6,803 nucleotides of DNA from Helicobacteraceae bacterium (GTDB lineage Bacteria > Campylobacterota > Campylobacteria > Campylobacterales > Sulfurimonadaceae), in NCBI GenBank assembly GCA_024635885.1, contig JAGXIA010000114.1, forward strand, positions 1 through 6,803, read 5' to 3'. The notes below the pieces were generated by a model. It did no database searches and had not been told where the DNA came from. It worked only from the letters and a program-made list of their open reading frames with translations. This document shows, in pieces, positions 1 through 6,045 of this stretch; the first letter of the stretch is position 1, and each line of letters starts with the position of its first letter. The position numbers and the translations under genes are program-made.

Positions 1-67
1 GATACAGGATTCGAACCTGTGAATGCTAGCACCAAAAGCTAGTGCCTTACCGCTTGGCGAATCCCCA
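1..67 (-). tRNA. tRNA-Gln (anticodon UUG), 3' end cut by window edge
   Basis: Read on the minus strand from 67, this folds as a tRNA. It has acceptor 5' strand TGGGGAT, a D-arm with GCC/GGC, a perfect 5-bp anticodon stem CTAGC/GCTAG and a 7-nt loop TTTTGGT that puts TTG at positions 34-36. A T-arm ACAGG/CCTGT with loop TTCGAAT follows. Anticodon UUG reads CAA, so the tRNA is glutaminyl. The U at position 1 and the overall layout match the bacterial tRNA-Gln type as in E. coli. Only the first three bases of the 3' acceptor strand (ATC) lie inside the window and they pair correctly with GAT, so this is truncation by the window and not a pseudogene. Confidence 0.95.
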
Positions 68-71
68 ATGT

Positions 72-115
72 ATAAATGTTTAGTAGTTCACATTTATTTC
101 GCCGAGATTTTAGCA
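72..115 (-). promoter_or_regulatory. Probable tRNA-Gln promoter and leader hairpin
   Basis: On the minus strand, TGC followed by TAAAAT (115-107) reads as an extended -10 element, about 40 bases upstream of the tRNA 5' end at 67. Between it and the tRNA lies a perfect 8-bp inverted repeat, ATAAATGT (72-79) and ACATTTAT (90-97), separated by 10 nt. It would form a hairpin in the tRNA precursor leader just before the mature 5' end. The promoter call rests on one hexamer in AT-rich DNA. The inverted repeat is seen directly, but its role is not known. Confidence 0.35.
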
Positions 116-240
116 TAAGAAACTTTAAAAATTATTTATATACACAAATTTATTATAAATAAATACCTCTGCTCGTATTTTTGCACGTAACCATAATGAA
201 ATATTTACATATTAATATTCGCTGCATATAAGGATTATAT
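116..240 (+). promoter_or_regulatory. Upstream region of the chemoreceptor gene, with RBS
   Basis: This is the gap between the tRNA promoter and the chemoreceptor start. AAGGA at 230-234 lies six bases before the ATG at 241 and is a good Shine-Dalgarno sequence that supports that start. Possible -10 sequences are TATAAA (154-159, within the 13-bp AT palindrome 148-160) and CATAAT (192-197), neither with a convincing -35. I saw no clear sigma-28 or sigma-54 motif. No coding sequence is evident here. Confidence 0.35.
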
Positions 241-2286
241 ATGAAGCAACTTTCCATAAAACTACAGGTTCTAATTTTAGTGATATTGTCATTATTAATA
301 TTGACAGTGATTACAAGTATGATATCGAGTTCAAAAAGTAAATCAGTACTTATGAAGAATAGTTATGAAAAATTGACAATGGTAAGAGATATAAAAAAAT
401 TTCAAATTGAAAAGTTTTTGAATAACTGTATTAGTGATATTAATGTTTTGGCTGTGAGCAACAACCTTCAAAATATTACATGGGATTTACTAAATGTTTT
501 AAAGTATTTAGAGATGGCAGACAATGCTCCTTTCCCAGTCAATAATTCTGATGCAAAAGAAGAAAGACTTCCCCACGAGGTATATTTTCAAAAGTATTTA
601 AAAGAGTATGGATATAGCGATATTTATGTAATTTCTGCTGACAAAGGTTTAGTAATGTACTCGGCAAAGAAGAAACTTGACTATGGTGCAAATCTTTCAG
701 CAGGCTCATTGAAAAATTCTCCTTTAGCAGAGGTGTGGGAAAAAACAATTAAAAATAAACGTACTACTTTTGTTGATATGAAACAGTATGCTCCAGACAA
801 TAATGCACCGGCTATGTTTCTTGGAACACCCATTACAATATACGCACAGGTTAAAGCAGTCCTAGTTTTTAAAATAAATAATGATTCAATCAATAATATT
901 ATGAAGTATCGTAATGGGTACGGAGCATCGCAAGAAGATTATCTTGTCGGTTCAGACAAACTAATGCGTAGTGATAGTTATTTAGATCCCAAGGCTCACT
1001 CTCTTTTAACATCTTTCACTAATCCATCAACCGGATATATTGAAACTGAGGCTACTATTGCTGCATTTAATGGTGATACAGATACAAAGATTGTTATAGA
1101 CTATAATGATAACCCTGTATTATCAGCTTACTCTCCTGTGAAAGTCGGAGAAGATTTTGTATGGGCGATTCTTTCTGAAATAAATGAAGCCGAAGTATTA
1201 CAGTTACCGCATGCACTTAGAAATAGTATTATAATCTGGTCTATAATAGTGATGATTTTAATAATAACAATAGTTACTTTTATTCTTAATGCAACTATTA
1301 TTAAACCAATAGAGCAGTTTAAAAATACGATTGTAAATATAGGAAATAATAGAGACTTAACATTACAAGTTCAGACTAATGCTCCCGCAGAGATTAAACT
1401 CATAGCAACTACATTTAACAAGCTAATAAGTGACTTACGTGCGCTTATCGATAGTTCAAAGATAAGTTCATCTGAAAATACTTCTATTGCTCACGAGTTT
1501 TCCACAACTTCTATAGGCGTTGGCAATAATGTTGAACAATCGGTAGTTATTATTGGCAAAGCAAGTGAACAAGCACAAAAAATAAAAAATGAAATAATCT
1601 TATCAGTCAGTGATGCTAAAGAGAATAAAGAAAGTATTACGCATGCAAATAAGAACCTTGATGATGCTCGTATGAAGATAGTAACACTTACTTCACGTGT
1701 CCAAACAACTGCTGAATCTGAAGTAGCATTGGCTTCACATATGAATACCTTGTCTGATAATGCAAATGATGTCAAATCAGTTCTTAGTGTGATTTCAGAC
1801 ATTGCCGATCAAACGAATTTACTTGCTTTAAATGCTGCCATAGAAGCTGCTCGAGCCGGAGAACATGGTCGTGGCTTTGCTGTTGTTGCAGATGAAGTAA
1901 GAAAGTTAGCAGAGCGTACACAAAAATCATTGACTGAGATTAATTCAACAATTAGCATAATAGTTCAGTCTATAATCGAAGCCAGTGGTCAGATGACAAG
2001 TAATTCGCGAGAGATGCAGTCACTCTCAAGTATGGCATCAGATGTAGAAGAAAAAATAAATTTCAGTGTTGACATTGTAAATAAAGCTGTGGATGCTAGT
2101 GATAAAACTGTAAATGATTTTCTTAAAACAGGAAAAGATATAGAACTGATTGTAACTCAGGTTATGGAGATTAACGAACTATCTTCTAAAAATGCAAGAA
2201 GTGTTGAAGAGATAGCATCCGGGGCAGAGCACTTGAACTCTCTGACTGAAAGTTTAAATACAAAACTAGAAGAGTTTAGAACATAA
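241..2286 (+). CDS. Methyl-accepting chemotaxis protein, transmembrane
   Basis: This is an inner-membrane chemoreceptor that senses a periplasmic signal and controls the CheA/CheW kinase. A first membrane segment (about residues 8-28) is followed by a large extracytoplasmic sensor region (about 29-325). Its later part resembles a Cache/PAS-type double domain (for example SDIYVISADKGLVMYS and PVLSAYSPVKVGEDFVWAIL). A second membrane helix is at about 330-349, then a HAMP linker (about 351-405) and the long coiled-coil signalling domain. The hairpin tip that binds CheA/CheW is unmistakable at residues 521-561: DQTNLLALNAAIEAARAGE, then GRGFAVVADEVRKLAERTQ. The C terminus is EEFRT, with no CheR/CheB-tethering pentapeptide of the NWETF type. 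The ligand cannot be told from sequence. The gene is monocistronic as far as visible and converges on katA. The start is supported by AAGGA six bases upstream and by the short positively charged N terminus before the first membrane helix. Confidence 0.95.
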   Translation: MKQLSIKLQVLILVILSLLILTVITSMISSSKSKSVLMKNSYEKLTMVRDIKKFQIEKFLNNCISDINVLAVSNNLQNITWDLLNVLKYLEMADNAPFPVNNSDAKEERLPHEVYFQKYLKEYGYSDIYVISADKGLVMYSAKKKLDYGANLSAGSLKNSPLAEVWEKTIKNKRTTFVDMKQYAPDNNAPAMFLGTPITIYAQVKAVLVFKINNDSINNIMKYRNGYGASQEDYLVGSDKLMRSDSYLDPKAHSLLTSFTNPSTGYIETEATIAAFNGDTDTKIVIDYNDNPVLSAYSPVKVGEDFVWAILSEINEAEVLQLPHALRNSIIIWSIIVMILIITIVTFILNATIIKPIEQFKNTIVNIGNNRDLTLQVQTNAPAEIKLIATTFNKLISDLRALIDSSKISSSENTSIAHEFSTTSIGVGNNVEQSVVIIGKASEQAQKIKNEIILSVSDAKENKESITHANKNLDDARMKIVTLTSRVQTTAESEVALASHMNTLSDNANDVKSVLSVISDIADQTNLLALNAAIEAARAGEHGRGFAVVADEVRKLAERTQKSLTEINSTISIIVQSIIEASGQMTSNSREMQSLSSMASDVEEKINFSVDIVNKAVDASDKTVNDFLKTGKDIELIVTQVMEINELSSKNARSVEEIASGAEHLNSLTESLNTKLEEFRT

Positions 2287-2382
2287 TTGATTGTTGCTAC
2301 AAATAACTAGAAAACTACTTTACAGCATTTTCTTCATATCTTGAACAAACTCTGTAATATCATCGTGAAGTGTCTGAAGATT
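2287..2382. other. Convergent intergenic region with an in-frame 20-codon extension beyond the katA stop
   Basis: This short gap lies between the 3' ends of the chemoreceptor gene and katA. I see no convincing GC-rich hairpin with a T-tract for either gene. On the minus strand, directly after the katA TAG (2385-2383), the same frame stays open for 20 sense codons (2382-2323) and stops at TAA (2322-2320). The encoded tail begins NLQTLHDDIT and ends QDMKKML, an amphipathic, protein-like composition. KatA is already full length at the TAG, and the paralogue's downstream sequence shares only the first codon, AAT. The tail is either chance or the relic of another gene's 3' end. Confidence 0.3.
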
Positions 2383-3816
2383 CTATGCTGCTCCTAACGC
2401 TTTACTTACACCAGCTGCGTAAGCCGGATCAACTTTTTCAAAAAGTGCTAATTGTCTATCTACAATATTTTTTGGCACTCCACTCATAGCTTCTGCCGTA
2501 TTACTGAATAATTGTGATTTTTGAGAGTCACTCATTAGATTGAAAAGCGCTCTTGGTTGCGAATAATAATCATCACTGTCTTCCCGGTGGTCATATCTGT
2601 ATCCATCACCATCTGTGGGAAATGGCGGCTCAACATATTTTTTATCTTCTATGGGACCATCAAAACTGTTTGGCTCATAAAAAGCATCACTTCCTTTTGG
2701 AGGTGAAAAATTCATTGCACCGTCTGCATGATAAGTGTTGACTTCAACCAATGGACGATTTACCGGAAGCATCTCATAATGTGTGCCTACTCTATACCTA
2801 TGGGCATCAGCATATGACATAATTCTCGCTTGCAGCATCTTGTCAGGTGACCAGCTAATTCCAGATACAACATTTGATGGACTAAACGCCGATTGTTCTA
2901 TCTGGGCAAAATAGTTTTCAGGATTTTTGTTTAACTCAAACTCACCAACATCAATCATAGGATAATCAGAGTGTGGCCATACTTTTGTCAAATCAAATGG
3001 ATTAAACGCTACATTTTCAGCCTCTGCCTCAGTCATGATTTGTATCTGAAATTTCCACTTTGGAAAGTTACCATTTTCAATAGACTCATACAAATCTCTT
3101 TGATTACTCTCTCTATCTTTTGCAACAATAGCTTCAGCCTCTCTGTTCGTCATAGTCTCAATTCCTTGAGCTGTTTTAAAATGAAACTTGACCCAAACTC
3201 TTTCATTTTGAGCATTGAGTAGGCTGTATGTGTGAGAACCATAACCGTTCATATTACGAAAACTTTTAGGAAGTCCTCTATCTGACATCAAAATTGTAAC
3301 CTGGTGAAGCGACTCTGGGCTGAGTGACCAGAAGTCCCACATGGCAGTATTGCTTCTCATATTGCTTCGAGGATGTCTTTTTTGAGTATGTATAAAATCA
3401 GGAAATTTTAAAGGGTCTTTTACAAAGAAAACAGGAGTATTGTTTCCAACCAAGTCCCAGTTTCCTTCTTTTGTATAAAACTTCATTGCAAAGCCTCTGA
3501 CATCGCGTTCGGCATCTGCTGCACCTCTTTCACCGGCAACGGTAGAAAAACGGATAAGCATAGGTGTTTGCTCGCCTTTTTGTAAAACACTCGCTTTTGT
3601 GTATTGACTAATATCGTGAGTTATTTTAAGAGTTCCAAATGCACCAGAACCCTTTGCATGGACAGCTCTCTCAGGAATTCTTTCTCTATTTTGATGAGAA
3701 AGTTTTTCTAATAGCTGATAATCTTGTATAAGTAAGGGACCACGAGCACCTGCAGTTAACGAATTCTGATTATCACCAACTGGGTTTCCAGCAGATGTTG
3801 TCATAATTTTTTTCAT
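2383..3816 (-). CDS. katA: Catalase, small-subunit haem type (KatA)
   Basis: Monofunctional haem catalase that dismutates hydrogen peroxide to water and oxygen, normally a cytoplasmic homotetramer. At 477 residues it has the length of Campylobacter jejuni KatA, which it resembles throughout. The distal catalytic His is H53 (in VHAKGSGAFG), preceded by R50, the expected haem-propionate contact. S91 sits in RFSTVAGE. The distal Asn is N125 in WDLVGNNTP. The proximal haem-ligand Tyr is Y335 with R331 four residues before it (RIMSYADAHRYR). The conserved YEPNSFDGP segment begins at Y380. Nothing key is missing. AAGGGA (3827-3822 on the minus strand), five bases before the ATG, supports the start. 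The gene lies 110 nt downstream of a damaged tandem paralogue in the same direction and has its own AT-rich promoter region, so it can be expressed separately. In Campylobacter, katA is PerR-repressed; a similar control here is inferred. Confidence 0.97.
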   Translation of the reverse strand: MKKIMTTSAGNPVGDNQNSLTAGARGPLLIQDYQLLEKLSHQNRERIPERAVHAKGSGAFGTLKITHDISQYTKASVLQKGEQTPMLIRFSTVAGERGAADAERDVRGFAMKFYTKEGNWDLVGNNTPVFFVKDPLKFPDFIHTQKRHPRSNMRSNTAMWDFWSLSPESLHQVTILMSDRGLPKSFRNMNGYGSHTYSLLNAQNERVWVKFHFKTAQGIETMTNREAEAIVAKDRESNQRDLYESIENGNFPKWKFQIQIMTEAEAENVAFNPFDLTKVWPHSDYPMIDVGEFELNKNPENYFAQIEQSAFSPSNVVSGISWSPDKMLQARIMSYADAHRYRVGTHYEMLPVNRPLVEVNTYHADGAMNFSPPKGSDAFYEPNSFDGPIEDKKYVEPPFPTDGDGYRYDHREDSDDYYSQPRALFNLMSDSQKSQLFSNTAEAMSGVPKNIVDRQLALFEKVDPAYAAGVSKALGAA

Positions 3817-3926
3817 AGTAATCCCTTAAAATATATTAAAACAGTTTATAATATAGATACTTAAAGGAAAATTATTATTTTTTTATAATAAAAGCTTTGA
3901 TTATCGAATTACTAACTCCTGCCATT
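3817..3926 (-). promoter_or_regulatory. katA promoter region with inverted repeat (possible operator or upstream terminator)
   Basis: This gap between the two catalase genes is read on the minus strand. Overlapping -10-like sequences TATATT, TATTAT and TATAAA lie at 3855-3845, about 30-40 bases before the katA ATG. Upstream is a perfect 7-bp inverted repeat, TTATTAT (3872-3878) and ATAATAA (3885-3891) on the plus strand, with a 6-nt all-T spacer. It covers the position where a -35 would fall. That placement suits an operator of a Fur/PerR-type repressor, but the spacing is not the canonical 7-1-7 arrangement. Because the repeat also lies 35-55 nt past the stop of the catalase-like gene, it could be a weak AT-only terminator for that gene. 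The region is so AT-rich that chance is a real alternative. Confidence 0.4.
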
Positions 3927-5171
3927 CTATGCTCCTAAGGCTTTACTTACACCAGCTGCGTAAGCTGGATAAACTTTTTCAAATAGTGCCAATTGTCTAT
4001 CTATTATATCTCTCGGTACTCCGCTCATAGACTCTGCAATGTTGTTAAAAAGCTGATATTTTTGGTACTCATTCATCAGATGAAAAAGTGCTCTTGGTTG
4101 TGAATAATGATCATCACTCTTTTTTGGAACTGAAAAATTCATAGAACCGTCTGTATCGAATGTGTTAACTTCAGGCAATGAGCGATTAACTAGAAGCATT
4201 TTGTCAGGTGACAAGCTGATCCCAGGTACAAGGTTTGATGGACAAAATACTAATTTATCAATCTGAGAAAAATAATTTTCAGGATTTCTGTTTAACTCAA
4301 TTTCTCCAACATCAATCAGAGGGTAATCAGTATATGGCCAAACTTTTGTCAAATCAAATGGGTTAAACGCTGCATTTCTGGCTCGGTTATCTGTCATAAC
4401 TTGTATCTGAAACTTCCATTTTGGAAAGTTGCCGTTTTCTATTGACTCATATAAATCTTTTCGATTGCATTGTCTGTCTTTTGTAATCACTGCTTCAGCA
4501 TTTGTCATAGTCTCAATTCCCTGTGCTGTTTTAAAATGAAACTTCACCCAAAATCTTTCATTTTTTGCATTAATAAGACTATAGGTATGTGAGCCGTATC
4601 CATTTATATGTCTTAGCGACTTTGGAAGTCCACGGTCTGACATTAGCATTGTTATTTGATGAAGTGATTCAGGGGTCAGTGAGTAGAAATCCCACAAAGC
4701 AGTATTACTTCTTATATTTGTATGAGAATTTCTTTTTTTTGTTTGGATCAAGTCTGGAAATTTAAGAGGGTCTTTTATAAAAAAAACAGGAGTGTTGCTC
4801 CCAACTAAATCCCAATTTCCTTCTTTTGTATAAAACTTCATTGCAAAGCCTCTTATTTCCCGTTGAGAATCTGCTGCATCTTTTTCACTTGTGAGATTAG
4901 AAAAACGGGCAAGCATAGGCGTTTGTTCACCTTTTTGTAAAACACTCGCTTTTGTATATTTGCTAATGTCATGAGTTATTTTGAGAGTGCCAAATGCACC
5001 TGAACTTTTTGCATGAATAAATTTTTGAGGAATTCTTATTCTGTTTTGATGAGATAGTTTCTCGATTAATTGATAATCTTGCGGAGGTAAAGGACTGCGA
5101 AAACCAACACTTAGTAATTGGTTATTATTTTCAACTATATTTCTAAACGATTTTGACACTACCTTTTCCAT
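3927..5171 (-). CDS. Catalase-like protein lacking the haem-ligand Tyr and distal Asn (degenerate or repurposed katA paralogue)
   Basis: Tandem paralogue of the adjacent katA, about 74% identical over 414 aligned residues by hand count. The frame is intact. It keeps distal His H53 (IHAKSSGAFG), S91 and most of the beta-barrel. S125 replaces the catalytic Asn (GSNTP instead of GNNTP) and K50 replaces the propionate-contact Arg. A 22-residue deletion after M325-L326 removes the whole RIMSYADAHRYR helix with the proximal Tyr. A second deletion, within S352-D354, removes 38 residues including YEPNSFDGP, and two more residues are missing near residue 225. It cannot be a normal haem catalase. I chose the ATG at 5171: GGAG lies five bases upstream and the N terminus then matches KatA residue for residue. 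The ATG at 5201 adds ten residues with no RBS and falls close to the predicted transcription start. It could be a young pseudogene or a retained non-catalase protein, perhaps able to mix with KatA subunits. Confidence 0.85.
   Translation of the reverse strand: MEKVVSKSFRNIVENNNQLLSVGFRSPLPPQDYQLIEKLSHQNRIRIPQKFIHAKSSGAFGTLKITHDISKYTKASVLQKGEQTPMLARFSNLTSEKDAADSQREIRGFAMKFYTKEGNWDLVGSNTPVFFIKDPLKFPDLIQTKKRNSHTNIRSNTALWDFYSLTPESLHQITMLMSDRGLPKSLRHINGYGSHTYSLINAKNERFWVKFHFKTAQGIETMTNAEAVITKDRQCNRKDLYESIENGNFPKWKFQIQVMTDNRARNAAFNPFDLTKVWPYTDYPLIDVGEIELNRNPENYFSQIDKLVFCPSNLVPGISLSPDKMLLVNRSLPEVNTFDTDGSMNFSVPKKSDDHYSQPRALFHLMNEYQKYQLFNNIAESMSGVPRDIIDRQLALFEKVYPAYAAGVSKALGA
4111..4118 (-). other. 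In-frame deletion junction 2 in the catalase-like gene (38 codons missing)
   Basis: The gene reads KKSDDHYSQPR, where KatA has GSD, a 38-residue segment, then DYYSQPR. In katA the missing block starts after AGTGATG (coding GSDA, from 2691) and ends with AGTGATG (coding DSDD, from 2577), a 7-bp direct repeat. One copy, AGTGATGA, remains here at 4118-4111. The loss is exactly 114 nt. The segment removed includes YEPNSFDGP, conserved in small-subunit catalases, and the acidic linker before the C-terminal helical domain. Confidence 0.8.
4191..4202 (-). other. In-frame deletion junction 1 in the catalase-like gene (22 codons missing, haem-ligand Tyr lost)
   Basis: The gene reads DKML-LVNRS here, where KatA reads DKML, then 22 further residues including Y335, then PVNRP. 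In katA the missing block is bounded by ATGCTG (DKML) and ATGCTT (EML), a near-perfect 6-bp direct repeat. The catalase-like gene keeps a single ATGCTT (4199-4194). This is the footprint expected of slippage or recombination between short repeats. The loss is exactly 66 nt, so the frame is kept. Confidence 0.8.
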
Positions 5172-5176
5172 ACTTG

Positions 5177-5217
5177 CTCCAATAAGAATAACTTTTAACA
5201 TATTGTAACTATTATAC
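5177..5217 (-). promoter_or_regulatory. Promoter and RBS of the catalase-like gene, with possible PerR-type box
   Basis: On the minus strand, a perfect TATAAT -10 box sits at 5216-5211. It predicts transcription from about 5204, some 33 nt before the ATG at 5171. GGAG at 5180-5177 is the ribosome binding site. Overlapping the -10 is a 15-bp element (5203-5217 on the plus strand: TTGTAAC, T, ATTATAC). It matches the Bacillus PerR/Fur-like consensus TTATAAT-N-ATTATAA at 11 of 14 positions. An operator here would block RNA polymerase directly. The -10 is convincing. The operator is tentative, because AT-rich DNA matches this consensus easily. Confidence 0.5.
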
Positions 5218-5308
5218 TTAAGAAAAAATTATTAGCATTTATTATATAACTTTTTGGACTACAAGTATTGAGCTTATGATTTGCATTTATTAAATATAGT
5301 CTTGCTTT

Positions 5309-5317
5309 TGATATAAT
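5309..5317 (+). promoter_or_regulatory. Extended -10 promoter for the ABC transporter genes
   Basis: TGATATAAT is a perfect extended -10 element (TGn followed by TATAAT at 5312-5317) on the plus strand. It predicts a start near 5324 and a leader of about 55 nt before the ATPase ATG at 5380. No good -35 is seen, which is usual in Campylobacterota, where the -35 is poorly conserved. The rest of the divergent gap (5218-5308) is AT-rich, with nothing I can name. Confidence 0.55.
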
Positions 5318-5350
5318 TAAATGAAAATTAATACGTAATGAGTGAATAAA

Positions 5351-5383
5351 ATGCAACTAAAAGAGGATTGTAAAAATATATGA
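5351..5383 (+). CDS. Possible 10-codon leader ORF overlapping the ABC ATPase start
   Basis: An ATG at 5351 opens a ten-residue frame (MQLKEDCKNI). Its TGA (5381-5383) overlaps the ATPase ATG (5380-5382) as ATGA, the arrangement typical of translational coupling. The best Shine-Dalgarno for the ATPase, AGAGGA (5362-5367), lies 12 bases before its ATG, which is long, and sits inside this small frame. Terminating ribosomes could therefore help start the ATPase. The leader's own start has no clear RBS, so it may not be translated at all. Confidence 0.2.
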   Translation: MQLKEDCKNI

Positions 5384-6045
5384 TAAATATTTCCACATGC
5401 CAGTTTGCTTATGAGAAAAGTTCTATTATAGATATAGATTCTCTAAATATAAAAGAGGGTGAACACCTTTTTCTACATGGAAAAAGCGGAAGCGGGAAAA
5501 GTACCTTTTTAAATCTTTTATGCGGTGTTTTAGTGCCGACTAGCGGAAGCATAGAAGTTAATTCAACTAAAATTGAATTGCTCAGTGCATCAGAGCGAGA
5601 CAGTTTTAGAGCCGATAATTACGGAACAATTTTTCAGCAGTTTAACCTTCTTGCGTATTTAAGTGTAAAAGAAAATATATCTTTGGCATGTGGATTCTCA
5701 AAAGAAAAAACATCTAACATAAAAAATATGAATGAAGAAATAAAAAGTTTACTCGATGCTTTGGAGTTGAATGTTGACATAAGTAGACCCGCAATGAATC
5801 TAAGTGTAGGAGAACAGCAACGTGTAGCAGTGGCAAGAGCTCTGATAGGTAAACCCAAAATCATCATAGCTGATGAGCCGACATCTGCACTTGACTCTTC
5901 TTCAAAGAGCAGTTTTATGAACCTGCTTTTCAGACAGGTCGATGCACAAAAATCTACTCTTATTTTTGTAAGTCATGACAAATCACTCTCCTCGGGCTTT
6001 AAAACAGTCTATGATTTTGAAGAGATAAACAGGGCTTCTAAATGA
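5380..6045 (+). CDS. ABC transporter ATP-binding protein (LolD/MacB-type family)
   Basis: Cytoplasmic ATPase subunit that powers an ABC complex, 221 residues, a single nucleotide-binding domain. Visible motifs: Walker A GKSGSGKST (34-42), Q-loop FQQFNLL (85-91), signature LSVGEQQRVAVARAL (141-155), Walker B IIIADEP with catalytic E166 (161-167), D-loop SALD (169-172) and switch His H199 (VSHD). The signature departs from the common LSGGQ as LSVGE. The arrangement FQQFNLL...ADEPTSALD is typical of ATPases that pair with FtsX/MacB/LolC-type permeases, and such a permease gene follows with a 4-nt ATGA overlap, so the two are surely cotranslated. The ATG at 5380 is the only plausible start: an in-frame stop lies at 5371-5373, and the protein begins with the expected strand before FAYE. 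The SD (AGAGGA) is 12 bases away, unusually far. The substrate is not determined by this subunit. Confidence 0.93.
   Translation: MINISTCQFAYEKSSIIDIDSLNIKEGEHLFLHGKSGSGKSTFLNLLCGVLVPTSGSIEVNSTKIELLSASERDSFRADNYGTIFQQFNLLAYLSVKENISLACGFSKEKTSNIKNMNEEIKSLLDALELNVDISRPAMNLSVGEQQRVAVARALIGKPKIIIADEPTSALDSSSKSSFMNLLFRQVDAQKSTLIFVSHDKSLSSGFKTVYDFEEINRASK

Noticed and set aside
539..1802. Minus-strand open frames within the chemoreceptor gene (539-748, 681-893, 1491-1802)
   Set aside because: They are antisense to well-supported chemoreceptor coding sequence, with no RBS or family features.
2553..3222. Plus-strand open frames inside katA (2553-2741 and 2971-3222)
   Set aside because: They lie antisense to a clearly real catalase gene, have no recognisable domains and carry compositions typical of antisense shadows.
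2383..5171. Mobile element or recent gene transfer as the origin of the catalase pair
   Set aside because: I found no transposase, terminal inverted repeats or flanking target duplications. Composition matches the neighbours. A tandem duplication explains the pair.
5172..5201. Upstream ATG at 5201 as the start of the catalase-like gene (ten extra residues)
   Set aside because: It has no Shine-Dalgarno and sits close to the start predicted from the TATAAT at 5216-5211. The ATG at 5171 has GGAG at the right distance and aligns exactly with the KatA start.
5634..5867. Minus-strand open frame within the ABC ATPase gene
   Set aside because: It is the antisense of the signature and Walker B coding region and shows no independent support.
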